From Euleptes europaea (taxonomy: Eukaryota; Chordata; Lepidosauria; Squamata; Sphaerodactylidae), in contig NC_079312.1 of NCBI RefSeq assembly GCF_029931775.1, forward strand, positions 9,679,821 to 9,743,820: a stretch of DNA of 64,000 nt, read 5' to 3'. Numbering within the stretch: the stretch's first letter is position 1; each line of letters starts with the position of its first letter. The notes beneath the pieces are model-generated. The model was not told the origin of the DNA. It searched no databases and saw only the letters and a list, made by a program, of their open reading frames with translations. Positions 52,562 through 63,622 of this stretch are shown here, in pieces. Position numbers and translations under genes: made by a program.

Positions 52562-53088
52562 AAATAGAAGGATGTTTGAGAGCTGCAGTGGGGGGAAGGT
52601 GAGGAATCTGGGACTGGGAGAAGGCTTACCCGCACCCCTACTCCACCATCGGCCTCATGTGAACCCCATTTCCTCCCGTGGAAGTGCATGGAAGCCGTTC
52701 AGGAGAAGTTCAAGTGTTATCTGCCGCATAGACCAAACTGCTCCTTGACTCCGGCTGGTCCCACCATCGCCAAAATGAACCAGAAGAAATGTGTTCTTCC
52801 CCTTTCAGGATTGCAGAGAAGGGGCTCAAGAGCCAGGAGGAGGACAAAGAGGTCATCACCTCTGCCCCGTCCTGCAGCAGAACACAGATAGGGGCGGGAG
52901 GCGCATTATTACCTTCTTTTCAGCTCTTCGCCCTGTCATTTTCCAGATTTCCCCATTCATCATTGAGTCACAAATTAAAGTTAAGGGATCATACTACTTC
53001 CTCTATCATAGGGAACATGTGTGATGAGGCAGTGGTAACGCCATGTGGCTGGAGAAAAAAAGCACAGCCCCCACTCCTTCCTCTACCG

Positions 53089-53782
53089 CAGGGGTGGGGA
53101 ACCTTTTTTCCACCAAGAGCCATTTGGATATTTATAACATCATTCGCGGGCCATACAAAATTATCAAAAATTAGCCAACCAAGCCCCAAGCAGGCAGCTG
53201 CCCCAGATGACTCCCACCGGTGCGGACAAGCAGGCAGGCATCCAACCAGTGGTACACTCGCCCAGCTGGTGGCACAGGATGGTCTGTTGCACCAGCCAGG
53301 CGTAGCCGTCCAGCTGCACGCCAGAGTTGTTCCTGCTCCGCATGGTCGGGGCCGGATTCTACTGCCAGCTCCTACTACCTCCGCCTGCAGGGATGAAATG
53401 AAGAACTTGCTTCCTCCCCCAGCGCATTCTGGCCCTGCCCCCTTTAACCCCTCCAGTGTCTCCACTTCTGCCCTCAGCTCTCTTGTAGTAAAGAGGGAAT
53501 ACATTTCTCCACGGCCCAGGTGGAAAAGGGTTAACACAGTTTCTTGGCTGGTCCTGGCAGCTCCATAGCTAATGACTCTTCTGCAAGGGGGAAAAAAGGT
53601 TCCTTTTCTCGGCAAAACAAGCTCACATCCACCTTGCATAGCGGCTATTCCTGTCCGCGGGAGGGGGCGGATTGCCAGTCTTAGATCCTTCTGAGCTAGA
53701 GATCTGCCAAGAACCACAAAGGACCTGACCAAATGATTTCGCAGGCCTTAAACACCCCCGGGCTTGACGTTCCCCACCCCTG
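53089..53782. mobile_element. hAT-type element, CAGGGGTGGGGAACC family
   Basis: A 694-bp element with ends CAGGGGTGGGGAACC and GTTCCCCACCCCTG inverted. Flanks CTCTACCG and CTCTACTC agree at 6 of 8. It has GAGCCATTTGG and CGGGCCATACAAAATT near the left end. An open frame inside encodes nothing I recognise as transposase. Confidence 0.85.
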
Positions 53783-54004
53783 CTCTACTCTTTCCCATCA
53801 AATCTGACAAGACCAGCTTGTTACCCAACAGAAGCCGCATGGACCTTCTCCCCCTTTGCATCACCACTGAATAGAAATTGCATTTACAACGCCTCTCTTT
53901 AAGAGAAAACAGTTGTGTATGGGGGTTCTGTCTACACAGGAACGGAAACTCGCCTGGTCGCCAGGAGGCAAACCTTTGCTCACTGTCGGCGACCAAATGA
54001 GCAG

Positions 54005-54873
54005 CTAATTCGCAGGCGGCTTCGTGGTCCCAGAAGATGCTGCCTCCAGACAAGGTTTTTCCTCTGATTCGTAAACGCTGATAGCATCATTCAGTGTGAA
54101 CAGGTTCTGCCGGGTCATGCACACTGTTGGCTGGCTCAGGCCCTCGCTGTAGTCTGGACAACCTACGTGAATCCTCTGAGAGTAGGAAATGCTCGGTTGC
54201 TCAGAAAAGCCCCCGCTGCAGCTTACAGTTTTAAACGGCCTCTCTCCTGTGTGGATTCTTTGGTGGGAAGTCAGGTATGTGTTTCGGCTGAAGCTGTTTC
54301 CGCACTCCAGGCATTTGTGTGGCTTCTCCCCAGTGTGGATTCGCTGATGTGAGGTCAGGATCGCCTTCTGGCTGAAGCACTTCCCGCACTCCAGGCAGGT
54401 ATAGGGCTTCTCTCCCGTGTGGATTCTCCGATGTTTAATAAGGGTTGAGAGGTCGCAGAAGCTCTTCCCGCAGTGCGAGCAACTGTACGGTTTCTCCCCA
54501 GTGTGGATTCTTTGGTGGGAAGCAAGGAGGTCGCTCCGGCTGAAGCCTTTTCCACACTCCGAGCATTTGTACGGCTTCTCCCCAGTGTGGATTCTCAGAT
54601 GTATCTTAAGGCTCGACTTGTAGCTGAAGATTTTCGCGCACACGTTGCACTTGTACTTTTCCTTTGGTTTTTGTTCCCGAACCGGCGCCTCGTGGAACCC
54701 GCCACCTTGACAAGGGATGGGTTTTTTCCTCCACTTCTCTGTCTGGTGGTTCCTTACCCTCCTCTTGTGACCATTCTGACTCCCGAAATTCTCCTCCATC
54801 CTTTGACGCTCAGCTTCTGCAGAGGGGATCCCGACCAGGTCCCCTCCATTCTCACTTTCTTGGATGTCACCAA
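54005..54873 (-). CDS. Gene D exon 3: C2H2 zinc-finger exon
   Basis: Phase-1 exon after TTATTCCAG. Spacer [20 protein letters not shown] leads to five canonical fingers (helices [40 protein letters not shown]), all distinct. A sixth unit is decayed ([20 protein letters not shown], only the second cysteine and histidines left). A 60-residue C-terminal tail follows. A short array for this family. Confidence 0.92.
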
Positions 54874-57800
54874 CTGGAATAAAGAGAAAGGCAGAAGGGA
54901 AAAAAGAGTCGCTCTAATAATGTTATTCCAGTGGGGGAGGCTGAGGAGGAGAAAAGTGCTTGACTCCACATGAACACAGTTGCATAACATTAAATTAGGG
55001 CCTGCCCAAGAACTGTTGGCACTATAGGTGAAGGGCTCTCCTCACCCACTGCACTGTGGGGAAGCCAGCACACACCCTCCTCCCCCATGTCCCATAGGGA
55101 AGCAGCTGTCTATACTTCCCCCTTGCATTGCAGGGAAGCCAATGCCCACCCTCTTTAACACACACATGAAGCTGCCTTATACTGAATCAGACCATTGGTC
55201 CATCCAGGTTGGTATTGTCACACTGGCAGTGGCTGGTCTCAGGCAGAGGTCTTTCATGTCACCTACTGCCTGGTCCTTTTAACCGGAAATGCGAGGGATT
55301 GAAACGCCACCCTCTGCATGCCAAGCAGATGCCATGGCCCCCTCCCTAAATGAACCCACCTTTTACCCTTGGTCAGCCTCATCCTTCCAACTGGAGATAC
55401 CAGGAACTGAACTTAGGACCTTCTGCATACCAAGCAGAGGCTCTACCACCTACCCTTCCCTTCCCTACTGAGCCGGCATGGTGGTTAAGAGCGGTAGTTT
55501 GGAGCAGTGGATTCTGATCTGGAGAACTGGGTTTGATTCCCCACTCCTCCACATGAAGCTAATCTGGTGAACTGAATTCCCCCCCCCCACTCCTACACAC
55601 AAAGCTACCTGGGTGACCTTGGGCCAGTCACACTCTCTCAGCCCCACCTACCTCACAGGGTGTCTGTTGTGGGGAGGGGAAGGTGATTGTAAGCTGGTTT
55701 GAGTCTCCTTTAAGTGGTAGAGGAAGTCGGCATATAAAAACCAACTCTTCTTCTCTTCCCATCCCTGCATTGTGGGGAAGGTGCCCCCACTGATGCTCCC
55801 CTCACTGGGGCCAGGGCTGTGGCTTGCCACAGTGCCACACCTCCCAACAGGGGCCAACTGGGGGGCAAAAACCGCCCCAGAAAAGGGATCCCCCTGACAA
55901 AAGGATGAAGGAGCCAGCTCACCATGAGTCACACAATGGGGCTAGGGGCTCAACCCATGCTGTGGCAAACCCTGATGCTACAGGTGGATGAGGTGATGAC
56001 AGGGCTGATTCTGGTGCTTCTCTGCCTCTGATGCCCTAGATGATCACCTAGGTACACCTAGTGGACGGGGCGGTCCTGCATTAAACTCCAATGACTGAGA
56101 ACCATTTGAGATCAACACAACTGATGGGGTATCCTATCAACTACGTTCTTTTGAGGCCCTGTTCTGGGCACCTACTATCTGTGCCCTCCTCCATTTTATC
56201 CTCACAACAATCCTGCGGGGTAGTGCTGGTCGAGAGGGTATGACTGGCCCAAGGTTACTCGCTGAGCTTCTGTAGCAGGGAGGAGATTCGAACCTGGGTC
56301 TCCTGCATCCTAGCCTGACGCTCTAGCCACTACACCAAACAGGCTCTTGGTGGGGCTTTCTCAAAATGTAATCTGCCTGTCTCTACCTCACTGACAACCG
56401 ATCGGCTGGCATTTCACTCACTCACCCTGTATGCTGACAGTGTCCCTATCCACTTCCTGCTTGAACTCTATGTACAGAGGCCTCCTTCCTGCATCAGCCG
56501 CAGCTTGTTCTACCTCAGAAGCAGAGGGGGGCACCTCCACTGGCCCCCCTGCAGTCAGCACCTGAAACAGTAAATGAACACATGAAACTGCCTTATACTG
56601 AATCAGTATTGTCTACTCAGATTGGCAGTGGCTCTCCAGGGTCTCAGGCAGAGGTCTACTAATTACAGGAGAAGCTGGGGATTGAACCTGGGACCTTCTG
56701 CACGCCAAGCAGAAGCTCTACCATTAAGCCATGGCCTCCCCCTAAGTGAACCTTCCTTTTCCTGAGCTAGACCCCAGGTTCAATCCCTAGCATTTCCAGT
56801 TGAAAGGATGAGCCAGGGAAATGCCAGGGATTGAACCTGGGACTTTCTGAATGTCAAGCAGATGCTCTACCACTAAGCCATGGCTGCTTCTGGAGAGATT
56901 CATCAGGAGGGCTTTAAACTGACACCACAAGGGGAAGGAGATGACCAGCATGGGGGCTGAAATGAAGGAGAGCAAACACTGGAGGCCCACCTGGGAGGAC
57001 TGAGTCAATGGACCTGAAGGTGTGAGGCTTTGGGTTTCTATGTACCAATGCCCCAAACTTGGGCAATAAGAAGGAAGAGCTTGAGCTTCTAATGCAGACA
57101 GAGGGATATGACACAGTAAGCATTACAGAGACTTGGCGGGACGATTTTGGGGCTTGAGATGGGCAAAAACCTGCATATCCCTCCCTCCACGTATCCCCAC
57201 CACAGACCCTTAAGGGTAAGTAAGGGATGCTCTCTCACCTGCTGCTCCCACCTCAAAGACTCTTTCTGCATCCACAGGAAATCCTCGGCCAGGGCCACTG
57301 CTTGGGAGCAGGTCTCCGGACCACGTTCCCTCACCCAGCTCTGGATCTCTGGGGGAAGGACGGTCAGGAACTGCTCCAGGATCAGCAGCTCCAGAATCTG
57401 CTCCTTGGAGCACCTCTCGACCTTCAGCCACCGACGGCAGAGCTCCTGGAGTCGGTTATAGACCCCTCTCGGGCCCTCGGCCTCCTGGTAGCGGAAATGC
57501 CGGAAGTGCTGGCGCTGCTTCTCCCGGCTGATGGCATCCCCTAGCAAGATGGCTGCCTTCGCCTTCCCGTAATCCTTCCTGTCTCTGCCTTCCAACCTGT
57601 TAAAGGCCTGCTCTGCTTCTCCACTGAGGGCCGGCAGGAGCCGGGTCACCCACTCTTCCTTGGGCCAATGGCAGGCTTCGGCCACTTGCTCGAAGGAGGC
57701 CAGGAAGGCCTTGGCGTCATCCCAGGGTGAAGCCTCCTCCGGCTTCTGTGGGGCTCTGGAGTGAGGAGACTCCACAGTCTTCAGGAACTCCTGCCACTGG

Positions 57801-57922
57801 TCTTCCCACCGTTTCAGAAGCTCCTCATTTGGCTCCTGTTTAATCTCTTCTCCTGGAATCCTGCGTAGGAATTCCCTCATGCTCTTATCCTGGAGATTAA
57901 GACTGGCCTGATGGGCGGCCAT
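54005..57922 (-). CDS. Gene D: extended-SCAN C2H2 zinc-finger protein
   Basis: Three coding exons join in frame: 57922-57239, 56561-56426 and 54873-54005 (1689 nt, 562 aa). The ATG at 57922 (AAGATGG) has a strong Kozak context and aligns with gene C. Domains: IKQEP SUMO-type motif near residue 28, capsid-like extension about 66-134, SCAN about 135-218, linker 229-274 with FKQEVD, then five good C2H2 fingers and one decayed unit. No KRAB. Likely a nuclear DNA-binding protein able to homo- or hetero-dimerise with gene C. The promoter may lie near 61.6 kb. Introns hold only SINEs, and exon 2 matches gene C exon 2 in size exactly. Confidence 0.9.
55160..55462 (-). repeat. tRNA-Ala-like SINE copies
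   Basis: AAGCTGCCTTATACTGAATC starts a minus-strand copy. Reversed heads near 55320 and 55440 (GCATACCAAGCAGAGGCTC) indicate two partial copies. Confidence 0.75.
55468..55757 (+). repeat. tRNA-derived SINE
   Basis: GGTGGTTAAGAGCGG head, CTGGGTTTGATTCCCC, CCCCACCTACCTCACAGGG and tail CATATAAAAACCAACTCTTC. Part of the head is duplicated. Confidence 0.82.
56143..56348 (-). repeat. tRNA-derived SINE
   Basis: Reversed head TAGCCACTACACCAAACAGG and B box GATTCGAACCTGGG. It lies in gene D intron 2, directly before exon 2. Confidence 0.75.
56426..56561 (-). CDS. Gene D exon 2: linker
   Basis: 136 nt between CTGTTTCAG and GTGAGT, phase 0 to 1. Encodes [20 protein letters not shown] and [21 protein letters not shown] fits the SUMO consensus. 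Matches gene C exon 2 in length and phase. Confidence 0.85.
56577..56885 (-). repeat. tRNA-Ala-like SINE copies
   Basis: Tail AACTGCCTTATACTGAATC at 56585, reversed heads GCTCTACCATTAAGCCATGG and GCTCTACCACTAAGCCATGG near 56710 and 56865. In gene D intron 1. Confidence 0.78.
57239..57922 (-). CDS. Gene D exon 1: capsid-like extension plus SCAN
   Basis: 228 codons ending in phase 0 at a GTGAGA donor. Extension: [99 protein letters not shown]. Very similar to gene C through the domain, diverged before it. Confidence 0.9.
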
Positions 57923-59265
57923 CTTTCTCACCCTCTTGCCAAAGGTGCCTCTAATCCCAGCTCAGAGTGGGGGCAGAAATCACCACAACGTCTCTACCAA
58001 ATAAGGGTTTGCAGACCAGGCGCTTGGCTTGAAGTCACCGTGGCAGGCTTATCCTTATGGCATCAGGTAGGCCACATTCAAAAAGGGGGGCTAATGTCCT
58101 TGAGGCCGCCCTGAGGAAGAGAGCAGATTTTGGAAATAAGAAAAGGTGTACACACAGAGACTCTGTGGTCCCCCGGACTGTACAGGGTTTTATTCCATAA
58201 TGGAATCCTTTTTTTTAAATCCCTGCACCTAGAAAACCAGCAGGTCAGGGAACAGCCAAGGGAACAGCTCAATACCATACTAAATGGACTAAGAATGTTA
58301 TTTTTTTAAAAAAAGCTCAGCAGTCCCACTGACAAGGAGATTTATCAGCTGAGCGGAATAAATCCAATTCTACGCAGTCATGTCTATTGGTGAGGATTGT
58401 ATTTCCCAGGCTCACACACAAGATCAGAAATCCAGGGGAGTGGCAAGTCTCCTCTGGGTTTGGCAGGTTGAGGTATGTGAACAGCTTACAAGGTATGTAC
58501 TATGGTTAAATTACATGAAATGCTCTTTTCTTCCCACCCACCTCCAAATGCATTCCTGGGAACTGTAGTTCATGTCTCTGTGATTTCACCACCCTACAAT
58601 TCACAGGATTATGTGCAGGAATGTTATGCAACAGGCATAAAAACCAATGTGGGTTTGTTGCAGAGACCTAACAGACTATCTTCAGTGGGATTGACACAAA
58701 TCCTCCACAGCCCCAAAACAAGAATCTTTCTTATTTTCAGGCTGCATTCAGCCATCATGTTCAGCTGCAGTTTGTGCAATAAACACTGCTTAATCCATGA
58801 GATTTTAAGTAACAAATACCAATTGGTGCCTAAACCCTGCTTTCTCAATCACCAGCTCTGCGACCAGTCAGCTGTGATGCTCAGCAAACTATGGGTCGTG
58901 AATTCAGACAACACCACAAAACTACAGCAAACTGGGGTTTAGTTTGAAATTTCCATTTTGGTGGCCACCAGCAAACCCTGGTTTGTCAGACTGCCTGCAT
59001 TCTGATGATCAGACCCTGCTTTATTGGGATACGACGAAGTCTGAAGGCAGCCTGGGTTACCGACTTGCTTAGGGAAGTGGCTCATTCTCAGAGTAAGCGG
59101 GGACCACTGTGTTTTACAGTGCCATCCAAAGCAGTTAAAATCTGTCTAAATCTGTTTAAATCAATGAGGCTTTGAGGGGTATAACTCTCATAAGGTTTGC
59201 GCTGCTAATCTGGCAAAAGCCCCCAGCCGTCTCCAGAACCTCCAGCTACACTCAGATATTGAGGG
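57923..59265. other. Upstream of gene D, no exon assigned
   Basis: Mostly unique-looking sequence. A diverged GGGAACTGTAGTTC near 58558 resembles half of a ZNF143-type site. No coding exon recognised. Confidence 0.35.
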
Positions 59266-59530
59266 TTTGGAGCCAGTGTGTATAGTGATTAAGAATATTG
59301 GATTAGGATCTAGGAGACCCAGGTTTGAATCCCCACTCAGCCATAGAAGATTGCTGGGTGACCTTGGGCCAGTCACACTTTCTTAAACTACTAACCTCCC
59401 AGGGTTGTTGTGAGGATAAAATGGAGGAGAGGAGAATGATGTAAGCCGCTTTGGGTCCCCACTGAGGAGCTTTGGGTCCCCACTGAGGAGAAAGGCAAAG
59501 TATAAATGAATAAAATTAAAATAAAATCAA
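59266..59530 (+). repeat. tRNA-derived SINE
   Basis: Head GTGTATAGTGATTAAGAAT, CCAGGTTTGAATCCCC, body ACCTTGGGCCAGTCACAC, tail with a duplicated GCTTTGGGTCCCCACTGAGG and AATAAAATTAAAATAAAAT. Confidence 0.78.
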
Positions 59531-60007
59531 TAAAATTTAATCAGGGAATCCAGCTTTTTATCTACACCCAAATTTGGAGGATTAACGAAATGTAGAGAGA
59601 AAAGAGATGTTATATGCTCAGGGCTGCAGAAATGGTTTAAGCACAGGTTTGCTGCCTTGAAAACAAATCCCTTGAGATTCAGCAAATCTGCAAAATACTC
59701 TAGCAGAACTTAAAAGTTACCTGTGTCTTCTCTCCTTAGAATGCTACATCCTTCCTCACCTTAGGGGAATCTCGTTACTGTTATTATGGAAGGGCATTGC
59801 CGTCTTTCTCTCTTATGTGGCCCACAACCTCACCCCGAGATGCAATTTCTTAATTAAGACAGCCTTAATAAAAACACCCTCAAGATTTATACTTCCCCCC
59901 CAAATTCCTTATAAGTGATTGTTTCAGCCTGAGGGGTGGGGAATTCCTCCTGGGAGGAAGCAATTCCCCCTTAAGAATTGCCTTTTATAGATAATCAGCA
60001 GAATTGA

Positions 60008-60887
60008 ACACATGAAGCTGCCTTATACTGAATCAGACCCTTGGTCTATCAAAGTCAGTACCGTCTACTCAGACCGGCAGCGGCTCTCCAGGGACCCAGG
60101 AAGGGATCTTTCACATCACCTACCTGCCTAGTCCCTTGAACTGGAGATGCCGGGGATTGAACCTGGGACCTTCTTGTAGGTTATTCGGGCTGTGTGACCG
60201 TGGTCTTGGTTTTTTCTTTCCTGACGTTTCGCCAGCAGCTGTGGCAGGCACCTTCAGAGGAGTAACACTGAAGGACAGTGTCTCTCAGTGTCAAGTGTGT
60301 AGGAAGAGTAATATATAGTCAGAAAGGGTTTGAGCTGAATCATTGTCCTGCAAAAAAGTATAAAAGGTAATGTGCTAATCATTGTCCTGTAAGTATCAAG
60401 ATAATGTGCTAATGGCTTCCTGTCCTGAAAACCTCCAGACTAACAAAGACTATGTTCCACAATAGCCATGCAGAGTAGCTTTGGATTTCACACATTAACA
60501 GATCACTTCAGGATACAATAGTTCCATATTAACATAGCACACCCTCATTAGCACATTATCTTGATACTTACAGGGCAATGATTAGCACATTACCTTTGAT
60601 ACTTTTTGCAGGACAATGATTCAGCTCAAACCCTACCCCTTTCTGACTATATATTACTCTTCCTACACACTTGACACTGAGAGACACTGTCCTTCAGTGT
60701 GACTCCTCTGAAGATGCCTGCCACAGCTGCTGGCGAAACGTCAGGAAAGAAAATACCAAGACCCCGGTCACACAGCCCGGATAACCTACAAGAACCAATG
60801 AACTCTGACCGTGAACCCCTTCGACAATATTCTGGGACCTTCTGCATGCCAAGCAGATGCTCTACCACTGAGCCACGGCCCCTCCCC
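60008..60887 (-). repeat. tRNA-Ala-like SINE split by a fold-back retroposon
   Basis: 60008-60174 and 60832-60887 are the two halves of one minus-strand SINE: AAGCTGCCTTATACTGAATC on the left, GCTCTACCACTGAGCCACGG on the right. The break carries a 12-bp duplication. Confidence 0.88.
60175..60831. mobile_element. Fold-back retroposon family 1, longest copy
   Basis: Flanked by CTGGGACCTTCT (60163-60174 and 60832-60843, perfect 12 bp). Arms exceed 200 nt (60175-about 60384 and about 60568-60800). The right end carries the one-sided tail ending CTTCGACAATATT. The right arm holds a full hammerhead-like motif: stem I TCCT (60704-60707)/AGGA (60743-60746), CTGAAGA (60708-60714), stem II GCCTGC/GCTGGC (60716-60721 and 60729-60734, 5 of 6 pairs), GAAA (60735-60738), UC at 60741-60742. 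The left-arm core is damaged (CTGAAGG). Confidence 0.88.
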
Positions 60888-61608
60888 GTGGGGAAACTTT
60901 CCCTGGACAATATAATTTCAGACTGGGATGAGTGGGAATTTACAGATTTAAAAAAAAAAAAACCCTCCCCGCGCACAGAAAAGTAGCATCTCAGAGAAAA
61001 GGCTAGCCTGCACACTCCTTGCTAATTTCCTAAGTGCAGAGAACTTTACCCACCTGCGGCGGGGCATTCCAGTGCAAATGCCCCACTTGATTCTATGGAA
61101 TGCATACATTGGCCCGCAGAGAATGCAAGTTTCCCCTCCCCCCCAAGGCTTTGAAGCAAGCCAGCTCCACAAATCAAGAACTCCTCACCCCGCTCTCGCC
61201 CTCCCCAGCCAAAGGCTCAACTGTTTGTGCTCTTCTCTCAACTCACCCAGATATTTTCCCTCCTTACAAAAGCAGTGGATTTCTTTCCAGGCCCCCCAAA
61301 GCTGCCACCACAAGCTGCCACCACTCCTGGGGCAAAACTAGCGACTTTCCTGGGGAGGAGACAAAACAGGAAGGGGCTTGTCCCAGCTGTGGCACTCCCT
61401 TCTAGGAATACAGCTCCGCTTCTCTCCAGCCAAGTATTGTTGCTGGGTGCAAATCTAGTTTTTGCAAACAGGGTGGTGGTGATCTTGGTTCTGCCTCCTC
61501 CTCCTCCTCCTTCTTTTTGTGCATCTCCCAGTCCCAGTTTTTAGTTTGGGGTTCCGTCTTGGCTTTGCTACACAAAGAAGCCACAAGCCAGCTCATAATA
61601 CCGCAAGG

Positions 61609-61626
61609 GCTTCTGGGAGTTGTAGT
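61609..61626 (-). promoter_or_regulatory. ZNF143/STAF-type promoter site, possible gene D promoter
   Basis: Minus strand reads ACTACAACTCCCAGAAGC, matching the ACTACAnnTCCCAGnnnGC promoter motif. It sits beside a CpG-rich stretch (61635-61690) with CCGCGGGCCGCC, 3.7 kb upstream of the gene D start and on its strand. Inference from motif and position. Confidence 0.5.
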
Positions 61627-61801
61627 TCAAAGCGAGGTCACTCAACCGCGGGCCGCCAGTGCGCGTGAGGTTGCTCGCTTCCATGCGGTTGCAATAAATT
61701 TAAGTTAGCCTGCTGCGTAGTTAGTTAGCAAACACACACACCAAAAAAAAAAAAAAACAGCAGTAATGAGAGAGAAGAAACATATTATTAAAGGAGGTCA
61801 A

Positions 61802-61850
61802 GTTATTAACAGATCACTTCAGGATACAATGGTTCCATATTAACATACTA
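61802..61850. repeat. Internal fragment of fold-back family 1
   Basis: TTAACAGATCACTTCAGGAT and ACAATGGTTCCATATTAACA match the centre of the 52.1- and 60.2-kb copies. It abuts the BovB fragment without tail or arms. Confidence 0.7.
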
Positions 61851-62305
61851 GATTAATTCATGCCATCATATTCCCTCTTACTATGTATGGGTGTGAAAGC
61901 TGGACAATGAAGAAAGCTGATAGGAAGAAAATAGATTCCTTTGAAATGTGGTGTTGGAGGAGAGTGTTACGGATTCCGTGGACTGCCAAAAAAATAAATC
62001 AGTGGGTTCTAGATCAAATCAAGCCTGAACTGACCTTAGAAGCTAAAATGACTAAACTGGGGGTGTCGTATTTTGGTCACGTCATGAGACGACAAGAGTC
62101 ACTGGAAAAGACCGTCATGATAGGAAAAGTTGAGGGCAGCAGGAAAAGAGGAAGACCCAACAAGAGATGGATGGACTCAATGAAGGAAGCCACAGCCTTC
62201 AATTTGCAAGATCTGAGCAAGGCTGTCAAAGATAGGACATTTTGGAGGACTTTCATTCATAGGGTTGCCATGAGTCGGAAGCGACTTGACGGCACTTAAC
62301 ACACA
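61851..62305 (+). mobile_element. BovB (RTE) LINE 3' end
   Basis: A clean frame of 138 codons: [89 protein letters not shown], then ACTTGACGGCACTTAACACA. The best preserved BovB end in the window, strongly 5'-truncated. Confidence 0.92.
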
Positions 62306-63299
62306 AAGTTATTAAAGGAGGTAATTTTAAAGTTATACCTTGTTGATGGATTAGTGAGTTCTTGGACCTGTAATAAAAACTTGCAATACGTGCATCTGTC
62401 CTTTCATCTGTCATGTCCATATGCCTGTGAAGTAACAAGAGCATTACTATACGTTGTGGACTTTGCCGTCAGCTACCCTTTGTTTACTTGATTTATACTT
62501 TTATAGAATTGTTGTAGAATTTATTCACTTACTACTAATTTATTTACCACTTTAAAAGCATACTAAAAAGTGTATTTTGCATGAGCATATGGTTCTTCTC
62601 CCTCATTGCTGTTTTTGTTTGTGTTTGCTAACTTCCATGTGGTGGCTGGAGATCTCCTGAAATTACAACTCTTTCCAGACTTCAAAGATTAGTTCCCCTG
62701 GAGGAAGTGTCTGCTTATAACCCACTGACAGAAGAAAAAAATAGGAAAGCTGTGTTTGTGATAGGGTTGCCGGCTCCCAGATGGGAAGTTTCTGGATAGT
62801 TGGGGGTGTCGCCTGGGAAGGGCAGGGTTTGGGGAAGGACCTCAGCAGGGTAATGCCCCAGTCCATTCTCCAAAACATCAATTTCCTCCAGAGGAGCTGA
62901 TCCTTGTCATGTGGATGTCATTCATAATTTCAGTTCTCAAGGCCTACCCAGAGGTTGGCAACCCCACAAAAACACATGGAAGTCCCTAGCTTCACTATGC
63001 TGGACTTAGTCTTGGTTACTTCATGTCCAGTCAGTTCTAGGATTGACAACCTGGAGATAGGGAGATAGGAACCTCATTTTTATACAGCTTAATGTTATGT
63101 TAATGTCATGTTAATGCTTATGCTATGCTTCTTCCAGACTTCTACAATCCTAATGCATTGTGTATTGAATGTCCCATTTTGTTGCTTGTACTGACTCACT
63201 CGGTGTAATCCACTTTGTGAGAAAGTCCCTGTGAGAAAGGGAGACTATAAATAAATACATAAATAAATATTGTAAAAAATGACTTTTTAAAATAGAGAT
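62306..63299. other. Gap with short inverted-repeat fragments
   Basis: 62640-62975 holds a decayed TAGGGTTGCC-type element (GTGATAGGGTTGCCGGC at 62760, GAGGTTGGCAACCCC near 62950). The rest shows no gene. (AAATAAATAC)-type tail near 63240-63275. Confidence 0.45.
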
Positions 63300-63622
63300 C
63301 AGGAAGCCCACAAACAAGATGACTGCAGCAGCATCCTGCCTGTGTTTCACAGCACCTAATATAATAGGCGCCCTGACCTGGATGGCCCAGGCTAGCCTGA
63401 TCTCTTCAGATCGTAGACGCTAAGCAGGGTCAGCCCTGGTTAGTATTTGGATGGGAGACCACCAAGGAATACCAGGGTTGCTGTGCAGAGGAAGGCACTG
63501 GCAAGCCACCTCTGTTAGTCTCTTGCCATGAAAACCCCAAAAGGGGTTGCCATAAGTCGGCTGCGACTCGAAGGCACTTTACACACACAATATAATAGGC
63601 GTGCTCCTTTGATACTATAGAG
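63300..63622 (+). repeat. 'GGATCAGACC' repeat split by a 5S SINE
   Basis: AGGAAGCCCACAAACAAGAT and GACTGCAGCAGCATCC at the left, GGCGTGCTCCTTTGATAC at the right. The SINE at 63371-63588 sits between. Confidence 0.7.
63371..63588 (+). repeat. 5S rRNA-derived SINE
   Basis: Flanked by a perfect 13-bp duplication AATATAATAGGCG (63358-63370 and 63589-63601). GCCTGATCTCTTCAGATCG, AGACGCTAAGCAGGGTCAG and TATTTGGATGGGAGACC follow 5S rRNA closely. The tail GCGACTCGAAGGCACTTTAC is BovB-like. The best preserved of three copies. Confidence 0.92.

Noticed and set aside
53089-53782. Open frames of 247-259 codons on both strands
   Set aside because: They lie inside a hAT-type non-autonomous element and contain no recognisable transposase motif.
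63371-63470. Possible 5S rRNA gene
   Set aside because: Only part of 5S is present and it is followed by a SINE tail and bounded by a target duplication.
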